Assembly: GCA_028819345.1 (NCBI GenBank)
Contig: JAPPLW010000070.1
Span: forward strand, 1-63,255
Source of the DNA: a bacterium
GTDB lineage: Bacteria; Actinomycetota; Acidimicrobiia; Spongiisociales; ZC4RG35
Length of the DNA stretch: 63,255 nucleotides
Direction: 5' to 3'
Shown here: in pieces, positions 36,103 to 43,150 of the stretch
Numbering within the stretch: the stretch's first letter is position 1
How the letters are laid out: every line of letters begins with the position of its first letter
The notes under the pieces: model-generated
The model's database searches: none
Told to the model about the DNA's origin: nothing
Seen by the model: the letters and a program-made list of their open reading frames with translations, nothing else
Position numbers and translations under genes: made by a program

Positions 36103-36996
36103 ATGGCTGTGGTGGGGCCCACTGCCTCGGCCAAGAGCGAGGTGGCTATGGGCTTGGCCGAGAGAATGGGCGCCGAGATCATCTCGGTTGACTCCATGCA
36201 GGTTTACCGGGGAATGGACATCGGTGTGGCTAAGCCTTCGAAACAAATGCAGGCCCGGGTCCGCCATCACCTGATCGATCTGGTCGAGCCGCATGAGAGC
36301 TTCACGGTGGCGGAGTTCCAGAGGAGGGCTCGTCGCCTCATCGCCGACTCGACGGTTCCCTTGATTGTCTGCGGTGGATCGGGCCTTCACTTTCGAGCGG
36401 TGGTGGACCCCTATTCCTTCCCACCGCACCACCCCCGGGTCCGATCCGCTCTCGATCGGCTTTCTCCTGCGGTGGCCCGCGCCCGGTTGCTGGAGGCCGA
36501 TCCTGATGCCGGTAGCCACCTCGACCTGCACAATCCCCGCCGGGTGGCGCGGGCCTTGGAGGTATTGAGCCTGAGCGGACACACTCCTTCGGAACAAGCG
36601 GCGGAGGGCGGTCGACTCCAGGTGCAGGGCTATGAACCGTTCATCCCTTTTCGGGCAGTGGGGCTTGATCCGGATGAACATGTCGGGACCCGGGTGGCGG
36701 ACCGGCTGGCGGTTATGCGAAGGGAGGGACTCCTGGAGGAAGTGGCCGGGCTGGCCGGCCGGATGGGAACGACCGCTTCCCAGGCGGTGGGATATCGGCA
36801 ACTGCTGGCTGTGGTTCGGGGCGAGATCACCGAGGAGGAGGGGTTCCGTCAGACCGAGCGGGCTACATTGGATCTGGTGAAGCGACAGCGCACTTTTTTC
36901 CGGCGGGATCCCCGCATCCGATGGTTGCCGTGGTCTCAGGACCCCGATGAGAGGCTGGCCCTGGCGTGGGAAGCGTTCTCGGGAGTGGTCACATGA
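36103..36996 (+). CDS. miaA: tRNA dimethylallyltransferase MiaA
   Basis: 297 aa. Transfers the isopentenyl group to A37 of tRNAs reading UNN codons. Walker A is GPTASAKSE, with Ala instead of the usual Gly before Lys; DSMQVYRGMDIG, GGSGLHFRAVVD and QAVGYRQLL are the expected blocks. Start ATG 36103, 8 nt after the miaB stop; earlier in-frame starts are not convincing. Overlaps dapF by 4 nt. Confidence 0.95.
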   Translation: MAVVGPTASAKSEVAMGLAERMGAEIISVDSMQVYRGMDIGVAKPSKQMQARVRHHLIDLVEPHESFTVAEFQRRARRLIADSTVPLIVCGGSGLHFRAVVDPYSFPPHHPRVRSALDRLSPAVARARLLEADPDAGSHLDLHNPRRVARALEVLSLSGHTPSEQAAEGGRLQVQGYEPFIPFRAVGLDPDEHVGTRVADRLAVMRREGLLEEVAGLAGRMGTTASQAVGYRQLLAVVRGEITEEEGFRQTERATLDLVKRQRTFFRRDPRIRWLPWSQDPDERLALAWEAFSGVVT

Positions 36997-37736
36997 GGTT
37001 CTGGAAGATGGAAGGGCTGGGGAACGACTTTGTGGTGGTTGTGGGGTCCCATTCCTTTTCCACTACCGAGATTGTCGCCCTCTGCGATAGGCGAAGAGGA
37101 GTGGGGGCGGACGGGTTGCTGGTGGTGTCCGGGGACCGGTATGGGGTGGGCATGTCGTATTTCAATGCGGATGGCTCCGAGGCCGAGATGTGCGGAAACG
37201 GGCTTCGATGTGTAGCCCGACTGGCTGTGGACCTGGGTATGACAGACCGTCAGGAGTTCTCGGTCCACACCCCCGGGGGTCCCAGGAGAGTCAAGGTCTC
37301 CTCATCGGAGGTGACCGCCGAACTGGGTCCGGTGACGGTCGGGGAACAGCGGCGCATCGGTGGGCGGGATTTTCATCTGGTGTCGGTGGGCAACCCCCAT
37401 GCCGTCTCCTGGGTGGATGAACTGGATGGCATTGGGCTGGCGGCAACCGGTCGGACGCTGCAGGGTTTGTTCAGTGACGGAATCAATGTGGAGATGGTCA
37501 GGGTGGATTCCCCAGGACGGATATCGATGCGAGTCTGGGAACGTGGGGTGGGCGAGACCAACGCCTGCGGCACGGGCGCGGTGGCGGCCGCGGCGGCAGG
37601 GCTTGCCCAGGGTCTCACCCGGGAGAAAGTGGAGGTGAGGTTGGTGGGAGGCACCGCCCAGGTGACTCTGGAAGGGGGAACATCGTGGATCACCGGTCCC
37701 GCCCGGTCGGTCTACCGGGGGGAGTGGCCGGCTTGA
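36993..37736 (+). CDS. dapF: Diaminopimelate epimerase
   Basis: 247 aa. Converts LL- to meso-diaminopimelate for lysine and peptidoglycan. The two catalytic cysteines are in EMCGNGLRC and NACGTGAVAAA; GLGNDFVVV at the start and SVGNPHAVSW are further signatures. ATG overlaps the miaA stop (ATGA). Confidence 0.96.
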   Translation: MRFWKMEGLGNDFVVVVGSHSFSTTEIVALCDRRRGVGADGLLVVSGDRYGVGMSYFNADGSEAEMCGNGLRCVARLAVDLGMTDRQEFSVHTPGGPRRVKVSSSEVTAELGPVTVGEQRRIGGRDFHLVSVGNPHAVSWVDELDGIGLAATGRTLQGLFSDGINVEMVRVDSPGRISMRVWERGVGETNACGTGAVAAAAAGLAQGLTREKVEVRLVGGTAQVTLEGGTSWITGPARSVYRGEWPA

Positions 37737-38138
37737 GAGTTACGCTCCGCTGAGTCGGTGCTTCCTGAACTGTGGCCGGGGGGAACGGAGTCACTCCGGA
37801 CGAGCAACCCGAGTGGTGGTCGTGCCCGGGCCAACCCTCTGGGGGTGCTCCGCAAGTCGCGAAAATCCCCCCTTCGGGACCCTCCCCCTCCACCACCTTT
37901 CCAGGGTTGAACGCGCCCGGTCCAGCCCGGAGCGGGCTTGCTGAATAGAAGTCTGACCTCTGGCACGGTCCGGACGGCGCCCTGAACGGACCGGTTTGGT
38001 GTTTGGCTCCTATCAATGTGAGCGGCTGGTGGGACAAAGTCAATCCTCCCAGCGCCCTTTTTTTCACAACCGCTGGCTACATCTTTAGAAAGCGGGCCAA
38101 GGTCAGGGGACGGGGTGGGTCCGGGGAGGCCTGCCCGT
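37737..38138. other. Gene-less ~400-bp stretch between dapF and lexA
   Basis: Convergent intergenic region, unusually long for this compact chromosome. No credible open frame. It is G/C-structured, with several short inverted repeats, and ends near a T7 run (38058-38064) after an imperfect stem. I looked for RNase P RNA, tmRNA and 6S-like motifs and could not support any; an unidentified small RNA is possible. Confidence 0.5.
38025..38064 (+). terminator. Candidate intrinsic terminator
   Basis: GCTGGTGGGA (38025-38034) can pair with TCCTCCCAGC (38044-38053) with one mismatch and one wobble, followed by GCGCCC and seven T residues. The gap between stem and T-run is longer than ideal. It would end transcription coming from dapF or from an unknown RNA. 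Confidence 0.35.
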
Positions 38139-38774
38139 CTACCTGAGGGAGCGGATCACCGTCACCACCTTGCCCAGGATGCGAGGGTCATCCGGGACGA
38201 GGGGCGGGTATTCGGGGTTTTCCGAGAGGAGTTCGATCCGTCCGTCCGTCCCGAACCGGACACGCTTGATGGTGGCTTCCGTCTCGTCCACCAGCACGGC
38301 GGCTATTTCACCGTTTTCCACCGTGGGCTGTGCCCTGACCACTACCCGATCACCGGAGAGGATTCCCGCTCCGGTCATGGATTCTCCCTGCACCTCCAAC
38401 ATGAACGTCTCTCCCTGGCCGACCAGTTGGGTGGGGAGAGTCAGCACGGAGTCGACGTGTTGTTCGGCCAACAGGGGCGCCCCGGCGGCTATGGCCCCGA
38501 GGAGGGGAACCGAACGGAGACTGGTGGGGTCGGAGCGGACCGGCTTTGGTGCGGGACGGACTTCGTCGATCACCACCAGGGCGCGGGTCTTGGAGGGGTC
38601 CCGCCGAAGTCTCCCCGCCTTAACCAGGGTTGAGATCTGGGCGTGGACAGAGGAGGGCGAAGCGAGGCCCACCGCCTCACCTATCTCCCTCACCGTGGGG
38701 GGGTACCCTCGATCAGCAACCCGGACCCTGATCAGTTCGAGAATCTGTCGTTGGCGTTCGGTTAAGCGGCTCAT
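38139..38774 (-). CDS. lexA: LexA repressor
   Basis: 211 aa. The N-terminal winged helix (TVREIGEAVGLASPSSVHAQ) binds SOS boxes; the C-terminal S24 protease domain has cleavage pair Ala-Gly in GAIAAGAP, catalytic Ser in GESMTGAG, and Lys in ATIKRV. Start ATG 38774 (GTG 38786 is an alternative). Divergent from the LysM gene, with three operators between them, so it is autoregulated. Confidence 0.97.
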   Translation of the reverse strand: MSRLTERQRQILELIRVRVADRGYPPTVREIGEAVGLASPSSVHAQISTLVKAGRLRRDPSKTRALVVIDEVRPAPKPVRSDPTSLRSVPLLGAIAAGAPLLAEQHVDSVLTLPTQLVGQGETFMLEVQGESMTGAGILSGDRVVVRAQPTVENGEIAAVLVDETEATIKRVRFGTDGRIELLSENPEYPPLVPDDPRILGKVVTVIRSLR

Positions 38775-38808
38775 GCCGGTAGACACTAATCGGGGGTCCT
38801 GGCGAAAC

Positions 38809-38822
38809 CAAACATTTGTTCG
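38809..38822. promoter_or_regulatory. SOS box, lexA-proximal
   Basis: CAAACATTTGTTCG; one mismatch to CGAAC-N4-GTTCG. Nearest to lexA, 35 bp from its start, so likely the autoregulatory site. Confidence 0.7.
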
Positions 38823-38824
38823 AT

Positions 38825-38853
38825 TTGGCAATCGAACAAATGTTCTATATACT
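38825..38853 (+). promoter_or_regulatory. Promoter of the LysM gene (leaderless)
   Basis: TTGGCA (38825-38830), 17-bp spacer, TATACT (38848-38853), then 8 nt to ATG 38862. An SOS box fills the spacer and another covers the start. Confidence 0.75.
38833..38846. promoter_or_regulatory. SOS box in the LysM promoter spacer
   Basis: CGAACAAATGTTCT; 13 of 14 palindrome positions agree with CGAAC-N4-GTTCG. Lies between -35 and -10 of the LysM promoter. Confidence 0.88.
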
Positions 38854-38856
38854 GAT

Positions 38857-38870
38857 CGAACATGCGTTCG
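38857..38870. promoter_or_regulatory. SOS box containing the LysM start codon
   Basis: CGAACATGCGTTCG, a perfect box; the ATG start occupies three of its four central bases (38862-38864). Confidence 0.88.
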
Positions 38871-39167
38871 ACAACCGCAGACCCGCAGGCAGGTTTACGA
38901 GCTCTCTTCCTGGGGCTCCTGGTAGTGATCTTTGCCGGCGCCCTGCTCTTGCTGTTCGAAGGGGAGGCGGTGGGCGCGTCGGGGCAACAGGAGATGGAGG
39001 CGGTGGTGGTCTCGCCCGGAGAAACCCTTTGGGAGATAGCCGATCGGTTCTCACCCGAGAGCGTGGACCTTCGGGTCGTGGTGCGGGAACTGGTGGAACT
39101 GAACGGGTTGGAATCCAAGGTGTTGAGGCCCGGTCAGGTCCTTCAGGTGCCCACCGCCAGATTCTGA
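38862..39167 (+). CDS. SOS-controlled LysM membrane protein, YneA/DivS-like cell-division inhibitor candidate
   Basis: 101 aa. One transmembrane helix (about residues 13-33) followed by a single extracytoplasmic LysM domain (SPGETLWEIADRF ... VLRPGQVLQVP) that should bind peptidoglycan. The topology, size and location divergent from lexA are those of YneA (Bacillus), DivS (Corynebacterium) and Rv2719c, which block septation during the SOS response. Sequence similarity outside LysM cannot be judged by eye. Three LexA boxes lie in the shared region. Its end overlaps the convergent gene by 25 nt. Confidence 0.8.
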   Translation: MRSTTADPQAGLRALFLGLLVVIFAGALLLLFEGEAVGASGQQEMEAVVVSPGETLWEIADRFSPESVDLRVVVRELVELNGLESKVLRPGQVLQVPTARF

Positions 39168-40438
39168 AGATCGCTCGTTAGGGATTGGATCTCGATTTCA
39201 GCAATCTCGGTGATCTCGGAGACAGCCTGGTCAAGGTCCTGTCCAATCGCCAAGAGCAAGGAGGCGACTTGCGTCAGCGCGGCCGACGCCTGTTCCGGCC
39301 GGCCGTTTTGAACCGCGTCGGCGTAAGACTCGAGGTGAACGGCCAGATATGGCAGCGTCGCTACCAGGGCTTGATGGTTTTGGAGGAGGCGAGGTTGGGT
39401 GGGTGGATTGGAGGCAGCTTGCTCAAGGCGGGATTGCCAGCCGGCGAGCAGTGCCGTGTTGTCCGCCAGATTGGCTATCTCCAGGGGCTCTGTCAGGGAG
39501 GGAGGCATCAGATTTGGGGCGATCTGTCCACGGTAGGAGAACGTGGCCCCGAAAGTCTCACCCAACCGGGAGATCCGTCCGGCCAGCGCCGTGGCCGCCA
39601 GCCGCATCTCGGCCAGCGAGGATCCATTGGTGGGAAGCGCTCCGGCGGATTCCACCAGGCTACGTGAGGAGGTTCCCAGCGCCGAGATCAAGGAGACAAG
39701 TTCGGGGGTGAAAGCGCTGCCTTCCCGTAGGGATTCGAGGGTGGCGAGGTTTTCGTTCACGGATCCGGCGGCCAGCGAGGCTGCGTTCATCACAGTGGCG
39801 CGCAGATCGTTCTGGTCCTGTTCCGCTCCCCGTATGAGTGTGATGACGGCTGCCGTGATGATTGCGGCTGCGGCCGCCAGCGAGATCGTTATCCACATGC
39901 CGGACCGGTACCGGCGTCCCGTCATCTGCTGAAGGGAGCGGGATGAACGAGGCTGCAGGCGGGGGAGTGAGATGGGGGGCGCCTGCGCATTCCACATTTC
40001 TCGGATGTCCGCCTCGGTCAGGTCGTAGGCCTGGGCCTGGGGGCGGGAAAGCACACCGGTGGCGGTGGCCGTGGCGTAGGCGTGGGTGGCTGTTCCGTTG
40101 GGTTCTTCGACGTATCCGTTACTCAGGGCGGGGTGTTGTGAAGTGATCGGGTCCCGATGGACGCCATTCGCTACGGGGTGAGTCTCGTTTCCCGCTCGGC
40201 TTACTCCATTCCGGTTCGGATCGGACTCGTCCGGTCGAGGGCCTTGTGCGCGGTTGTGGTCAATTCCCGAGTCGGGAGGCGGGTGAGCGGGATCCGCGTC
40301 AACGGTCTTCTGCGGGGTGGAGCTGCGACGGGAAGTCGATCTGCGGATGTGTCCAAGGCTCCGCTGGGTGCTTGGCAGTAAGTGCCTCCCGCGCGGTCTC
40401 TGCCTCCGCGGTGTAAAGTTTCGGTTGGACAAGCGCAC
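39143..40438 (-). CDS. Unrecognised single-pass membrane protein with helical extracytoplasmic domain
   Basis: 431 aa from GTG 40438; the true start may be further in. Residues 1-150 are basic, Pro/Ser/Thr-rich and probably disordered in the cytoplasm; a transmembrane helix follows (about 181-203), then ~225 residues of Ala/Leu-rich helices with no cysteines. No enzyme motifs. Compositionally normal for this genome. It is divergent from dut (32 bp) and convergent with the SOS LysM gene; no SOS box was seen at its own start. Could be an envelope or division-linked protein, which is speculative. Confidence 0.6.
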   Translation of the reverse strand: MRLSNRNFTPRRQRPRGRHLLPSTQRSLGHIRRSTSRRSSTPQKTVDADPAHPPPDSGIDHNRAQGPRPDESDPNRNGVSRAGNETHPVANGVHRDPITSQHPALSNGYVEEPNGTATHAYATATATGVLSRPQAQAYDLTEADIREMWNAQAPPISLPRLQPRSSRSLQQMTGRRYRSGMWITISLAAAAAIITAAVITLIRGAEQDQNDLRATVMNAASLAAGSVNENLATLESLREGSAFTPELVSLISALGTSSRSLVESAGALPTNGSSLAEMRLAATALAGRISRLGETFGATFSYRGQIAPNLMPPSLTEPLEIANLADNTALLAGWQSRLEQAASNPPTQPRLLQNHQALVATLPYLAVHLESYADAVQNGRPEQASAALTQVASLLLAIGQDLDQAVSEITEIAEIEIQSLTSDLQNLAVGT

Positions 40439-40470
40439 CTACTTTGTGGTTTGTCCGCCCGACTTCCACT

Positions 40471-40908
40471 ATGCAGAGCATTAACGTTAGCGTTCGGAGA
40501 CTGGACAACGAAGTACCTTTCCCGCGGGTTGCTTATCCAGGAGATGCCGCCTTCGATTTACCCACCGCGGTCGATGCGGAGATCCTGCCCGGGGAGAGAG
40601 TCAAGTTGCCGACCGGTCTGGCTGTGGCCATTCCTGAGGGGTGTGCCGGCTTGGTGTTGCCGCGCAGCGGGCTGGCCGAGCGGTTGGGTATCGGTGTGGT
40701 GAACAGTCCGGGTTTGATCGACTCCGGCTACCGTGGCGAGATCTCGGTGATTCTGGTCAACCTCTCACGAGATACTGCCCGCTTCTCAAAGGGTGATCGC
40801 ATCGCCCAGTTGATGGTGGTCACCGTCCCTTCCGTGCAGTTGGCCGAGGCGGACCGCCTGGACTCGACCGAGCGCGGCGAAGCCGGATTCGGGTCGACCG
40901 GTTGGTGA
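40471..40908 (+). CDS. dut: Deoxyuridine 5'-triphosphate nucleotidohydrolase
   Basis: 145 aa trimeric dUTPase. All five motifs are present: YPGDAAFDLP, LPRSGLAERLG, VNSPGLIDSGYRGEISV with the catalytic Asp, GDRIAQLMVV, and the C-terminal RGEAGFGSTGW arm. Keeps dUTP low and supplies dUMP. ATG 40471 chosen; upstream frame carries no dUTPase sequence. Confidence 0.96.
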   Translation: MQSINVSVRRLDNEVPFPRVAYPGDAAFDLPTAVDAEILPGERVKLPTGLAVAIPEGCAGLVLPRSGLAERLGIGVVNSPGLIDSGYRGEISVILVNLSRDTARFSKGDRIAQLMVVTVPSVQLAEADRLDSTERGEAGFGSTGW

Positions 40909-40934
40909 GGGGAAGACTATAATGGCCCCGAGAC

Positions 40935-41007
40935 GCGGAAGTAGCTCAGCTGGTAGAGCGCAACCTTGCCAAGGTTGAGGTCGCGGGTTCGAGCCCCGTC
41001 TTCCGCT
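40935..41007 (+). tRNA. tRNA-Gly (GCC)
   Basis: 73 nt. Acceptor GCGGAAG pairs with CTTCCGC; anticodon loop TTGCCAA gives GCC; T arm GGGTTCGAGCCCC. First of a Gly-Cys-Val cluster. Confidence 0.95.
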
Positions 41008-41045
41008 CGTCACTGCTTCTTCTGCTGAGGCAGGAGAAGAGGCAC

Positions 41046-41117
41046 GGCGACGTGGCCGAGTGGATTAGGCACGGGTCTGCAAAACCCGTTACTCCGGTTC
41101 GATTCCGGACGTCGCCT
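41046..41117 (+). tRNA. tRNA-Cys (GCA)
   Basis: 72 nt. Acceptor GGCGACG pairs with CGTCGCC; anticodon GCA in the loop CTGCAAA; T arm CCGGTTCGATTCCGG. Confidence 0.95.
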
Positions 41118-41139
41118 CCGGGATCGGGGGCTTCCGATG

Positions 41140-41211
41140 GGGCCCTTAGCTCAGAGGGAGAGCGCTTCCTTGACACGGAAGAGGTCAGTGGTTCAATTCC
41201 ACTAGGGCCCA
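41140..41211 (+). tRNA. tRNA-Val (GAC)
   Basis: 72 nt. Acceptor GGGCCCT pairs with AGGGCCC; anticodon loop TTGACAC gives GAC; T arm GTGGTTCAATTCCAC. Confidence 0.95.
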
Positions 41212-41377
41212 CCCTGACTTCCTCCGGATCACCGCATCTCGCCTGGCTGAAGGTGGCAAAACAGGAGGGATGCTCCCAAGATACTCTGAGATGATTCTTG
41301 TCTGGAACCTTCCGCGAACCGCCATGTGTTTTCGCGAGTTACAGGCAGCAATGGACGGCGTGGTACATGACCAGGTC

Positions 41378-41400
41378 GGCACAGGTTGCGGTGCCTTTTT
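41378..41400 (+). terminator. Probable intrinsic terminator
   Basis: GGCAC and GTGCC form a 5-bp stem with an 8-nt loop, followed directly by five T residues. Suitable end for the Gly-Cys-Val tRNA transcript. Confidence 0.45.
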
Positions 41401-41542
41401 GAGGATCAGGAGAACCCAGGTCGTCCGGGCTTCGAGAAAACTTGCAAGACCTGGTAACAACGGCGTGAAGGTCTGTTGACCACGCTTTAGGGGTGGCATG
41501 TAATAGTTGTATCAGGATCGTTATTGTCCGTCGTCTGTAGTT

Positions 41543-41571
41543 TTGTATAGGTTTCTGAGTTCGTTTATAGT
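41543..41571 (+). promoter_or_regulatory. Promoter of the 133-aa gene
   Basis: TTGTAT (41543-41548), 17-bp spacer, TATAGT (41566-41571); ATG follows 32 nt later, leaving room for a short leader with a purine-rich ribosome site. Confidence 0.6.
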
Positions 41572-41603
41572 GGGAACTACGCGCCAGAAAAGGTTGAAAA
41601 GAA

Positions 41604-42005
41604 ATGGACAAGCGGAGTAACTTATCTCCTGAAGTAAAACAAGCTAGGGCCGCCGCTCGCTCGGAAACCAGAGCCGTGAGGAAGTATTTGGAAGGTTTGC
41701 AAGCAACGTCAGCTCGTCGAGGGCGTCGCAAGTCTCCTCAGCAGGAACTTGAGGCAGTGCAACACCAGTTGGATGTCGAGTCGGACCAGATTCAGAGGCT
41801 CGCTTTGATCCAACGGCGAATTGATGCTGAACGGCGTCTGGCAGAATCTTCAGACCCCATCGACATTGAGGCGCTGGAGTCTGAGTTTGTCAAGGTAGCC
41901 AGGTCCTATTCGGATCGTAAGGGTATCTCCTACAAAGCGTGGCGGGAGATGGGGGTCGCCGCAGCGGTACTGGGTAGGAGCGGAATAGCCCGCACTCGCG
42001 GCTAG
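41604..42005 (+). CDS. Conserved actinobacterial-looking hypothetical protein, 133 aa
   Basis: Highly charged. A basic N-terminus (to about residue 50) leads to a coiled-coil helix (QQELEAVQHQLDVESDQIQR), then a C-terminal module KGISYKAWREMGVAAAVLGRSGI. The ISYxxWRExGVxxxVLxxxGI pattern recurs in small actinobacterial proteins of unknown, perhaps nucleic-acid-binding, function; that recollection is not verified here. Good promoter upstream and purine-rich GAAAAGAAATGG start context. It lies between two tRNA-Val genes. Confidence 0.65.
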   Translation: MDKRSNLSPEVKQARAAARSETRAVRKYLEGLQATSARRGRRKSPQQELEAVQHQLDVESDQIQRLALIQRRIDAERRLAESSDPIDIEALESEFVKVARSYSDRKGISYKAWREMGVAAAVLGRSGIARTRG

Positions 42006-42039
42006 CCACTCCTTCCGGCTACCATTGCCGGTGTGGGAA

Positions 42040-42111
42040 GGGCGCTTAGCTCAGCGGGAGAGCGCTGCCTTCACACGGCAGAGGTCACTGGTTCGATCCC
42101 AGTAGCGCCCA
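42040..42111 (+). tRNA. tRNA-Val (CAC)
   Basis: 72 nt. Acceptor GGGCGCT pairs with AGCGCCC; anticodon loop TTCACAC gives CAC; T arm ACTGGTTCGATCCCAGT. Its D arm is almost identical to tRNA-Val (GAC) upstream, suggesting duplication. Its 3' end is one arm of an 11-bp inverted repeat. Confidence 0.95.
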
Positions 42112-42153
42112 CTTCGAAGCGTAAGTCAAGGGTTTCTCTTTCCGAAGTGGGCG
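42106..42153. repeat. 11-bp perfect inverted repeat spanning the tRNA-Val 3' end
   Basis: CGCCCACTTCG (42106-42116) and CGAAGTGGGCG (42143-42153) with a 26-nt spacer. The left arm includes the last six tRNA bases. No T-run follows; it could be a processing/termination structure or an attachment-site remnant. Confidence 0.6.
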
Positions 42154-42198
42154 GATAGGCGCCCGATCACCCGCACCGGGACTTAAAGTAGTTGATCA

Positions 42199-43140
42199 AT
42201 GTTGAACTTCCGGTGGGTGGATCTGCCAGGTGATCTGGCTGAACTGGAGAGTCTGGTCGCTCGAATCGAGGAGCATGACGGCCACCCTGCAATGGGGGAG
42301 CGAAAGTACTTTCACCTGGTAGATCCCCCTTCTAATGCCGACGCATACCCACCGGGCCTGGTAGCTGAAGATGACGGAGAGAGGATCGTCGGGTACCTGG
42401 CCATTCTGGAGGAGGACAGCCGGCTCTGGACGGTGGAGGCGGCCGTCAGACCTGACTACCGCAGTGAAGTCCACCTGTCGGATCTCTTGGCGGAGGCTGG
42501 GAAGGCCGTGAGGACCCGGGGAGGAAGAAGCATTCGGCTGTGGGCGTATGTTCCCGAGCTAACCCGGGTCGCCGAGACCGCCGGTTTCTCCTTGGAACGG
42601 GAGCTTCACCACATGAGGGTGCCCCTCCCGCTCGGCGAACGGCCGCACTTTCCTCCCGAGATCGAGATCCGGGGATTCCGGGAAGGGGTTGACGAGGAGG
42701 TCTGGCTGGACGGGAACAACCGGGCCTTTGCAGGTCATCCGGAGAACGGCGACTGGGGTATCGCCGACCTGGACCGCCGTCGCCGCCGTCCCTGGTTCTC
42801 TTCAGATGGTTTGCGCATGGCCTGGGACGGCCACGATCTGGCCGGGTTCTGTTGGACCAAGGTCCCATCGTCCCGAGCGGGAGAGATCTACGTAATAGCC
42901 GTCCTCCCCGGCTATCAGGGGAGAGGACTCGGAAAGGCGCTGCTGCTGGAGGGGATTCGCCACATGCATGACCGCGGCGGCGCTCGGGCCTGCGTTCTAT
43001 ATGTGGACGCCACCAACCTCCCGGCGGTGAACATGTACCGTTCCATGGGATTCCGCCATCACCACACCGACCGTTCCTACCTGGGTCAACTCAGAGCGGA
43101 TGACCCCGAAGGCTCGCAAGGTACCCTTTCTGTCGAGTGA
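42199..43140 (+). CDS. mshD: Mycothiol synthase-like GNAT acetyltransferase
   Basis: 313 aa, two tandem GNAT domains. The C-terminal, active domain shows FAGHPENGDWGIADLDRR, the WTKVPSS segment, IYVIAVLPGYQGRGLGKALL (acetyl-CoA loop) and CVLYVDATNLPAVNMYRSMGF, which match MshD closely. MshD acetylates Cys-GlcN-Ins to give mycothiol, the actinobacterial low-molecular-weight thiol. The N-terminal domain is degenerate, as in known MshD. Start ATG 42199. thrS begins 10 nt after the stop. Confidence 0.87.
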   Translation: MLNFRWVDLPGDLAELESLVARIEEHDGHPAMGERKYFHLVDPPSNADAYPPGLVAEDDGERIVGYLAILEEDSRLWTVEAAVRPDYRSEVHLSDLLAEAGKAVRTRGGRSIRLWAYVPELTRVAETAGFSLERELHHMRVPLPLGERPHFPPEIEIRGFREGVDEEVWLDGNNRAFAGHPENGDWGIADLDRRRRRPWFSSDGLRMAWDGHDLAGFCWTKVPSSRAGEIYVIAVLPGYQGRGLGKALLLEGIRHMHDRGGARACVLYVDATNLPAVNMYRSMGFRHHHTDRSYLGQLRADDPEGSQGTLSVE

Positions 43141-43150
43141 GGAGACACGA

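Larger units (their letters stand above)
41212..41603. other. Gene-less, AT-leaning stretch after the tRNA cluster
   Basis: About 390 bases. No supported gene; one 69-codon open frame has no ribosome site or recognisable features. It holds a probable terminator (41378-41400) and a good promoter (41543-41571). The last 120 bases are far more AT-rich than surrounding DNA. Confidence 0.6.

Noticed and set aside
37690-38067. 125-codon minus-strand open frame between dapF and lexA
   Set aside because: Low-complexity Pro/Gly/Ser translation with no ribosome site; runs into dapF.
41270-41479. 69-codon open frame after the tRNA cluster
   Set aside because: No ribosome site, contains the probable terminator, no recognisable sequence.
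43080-43150. T-box leader upstream of thrS
   Set aside because: thrS starts 10 nt after the mshD stop; there is no room for a leader and no T-box sequence.
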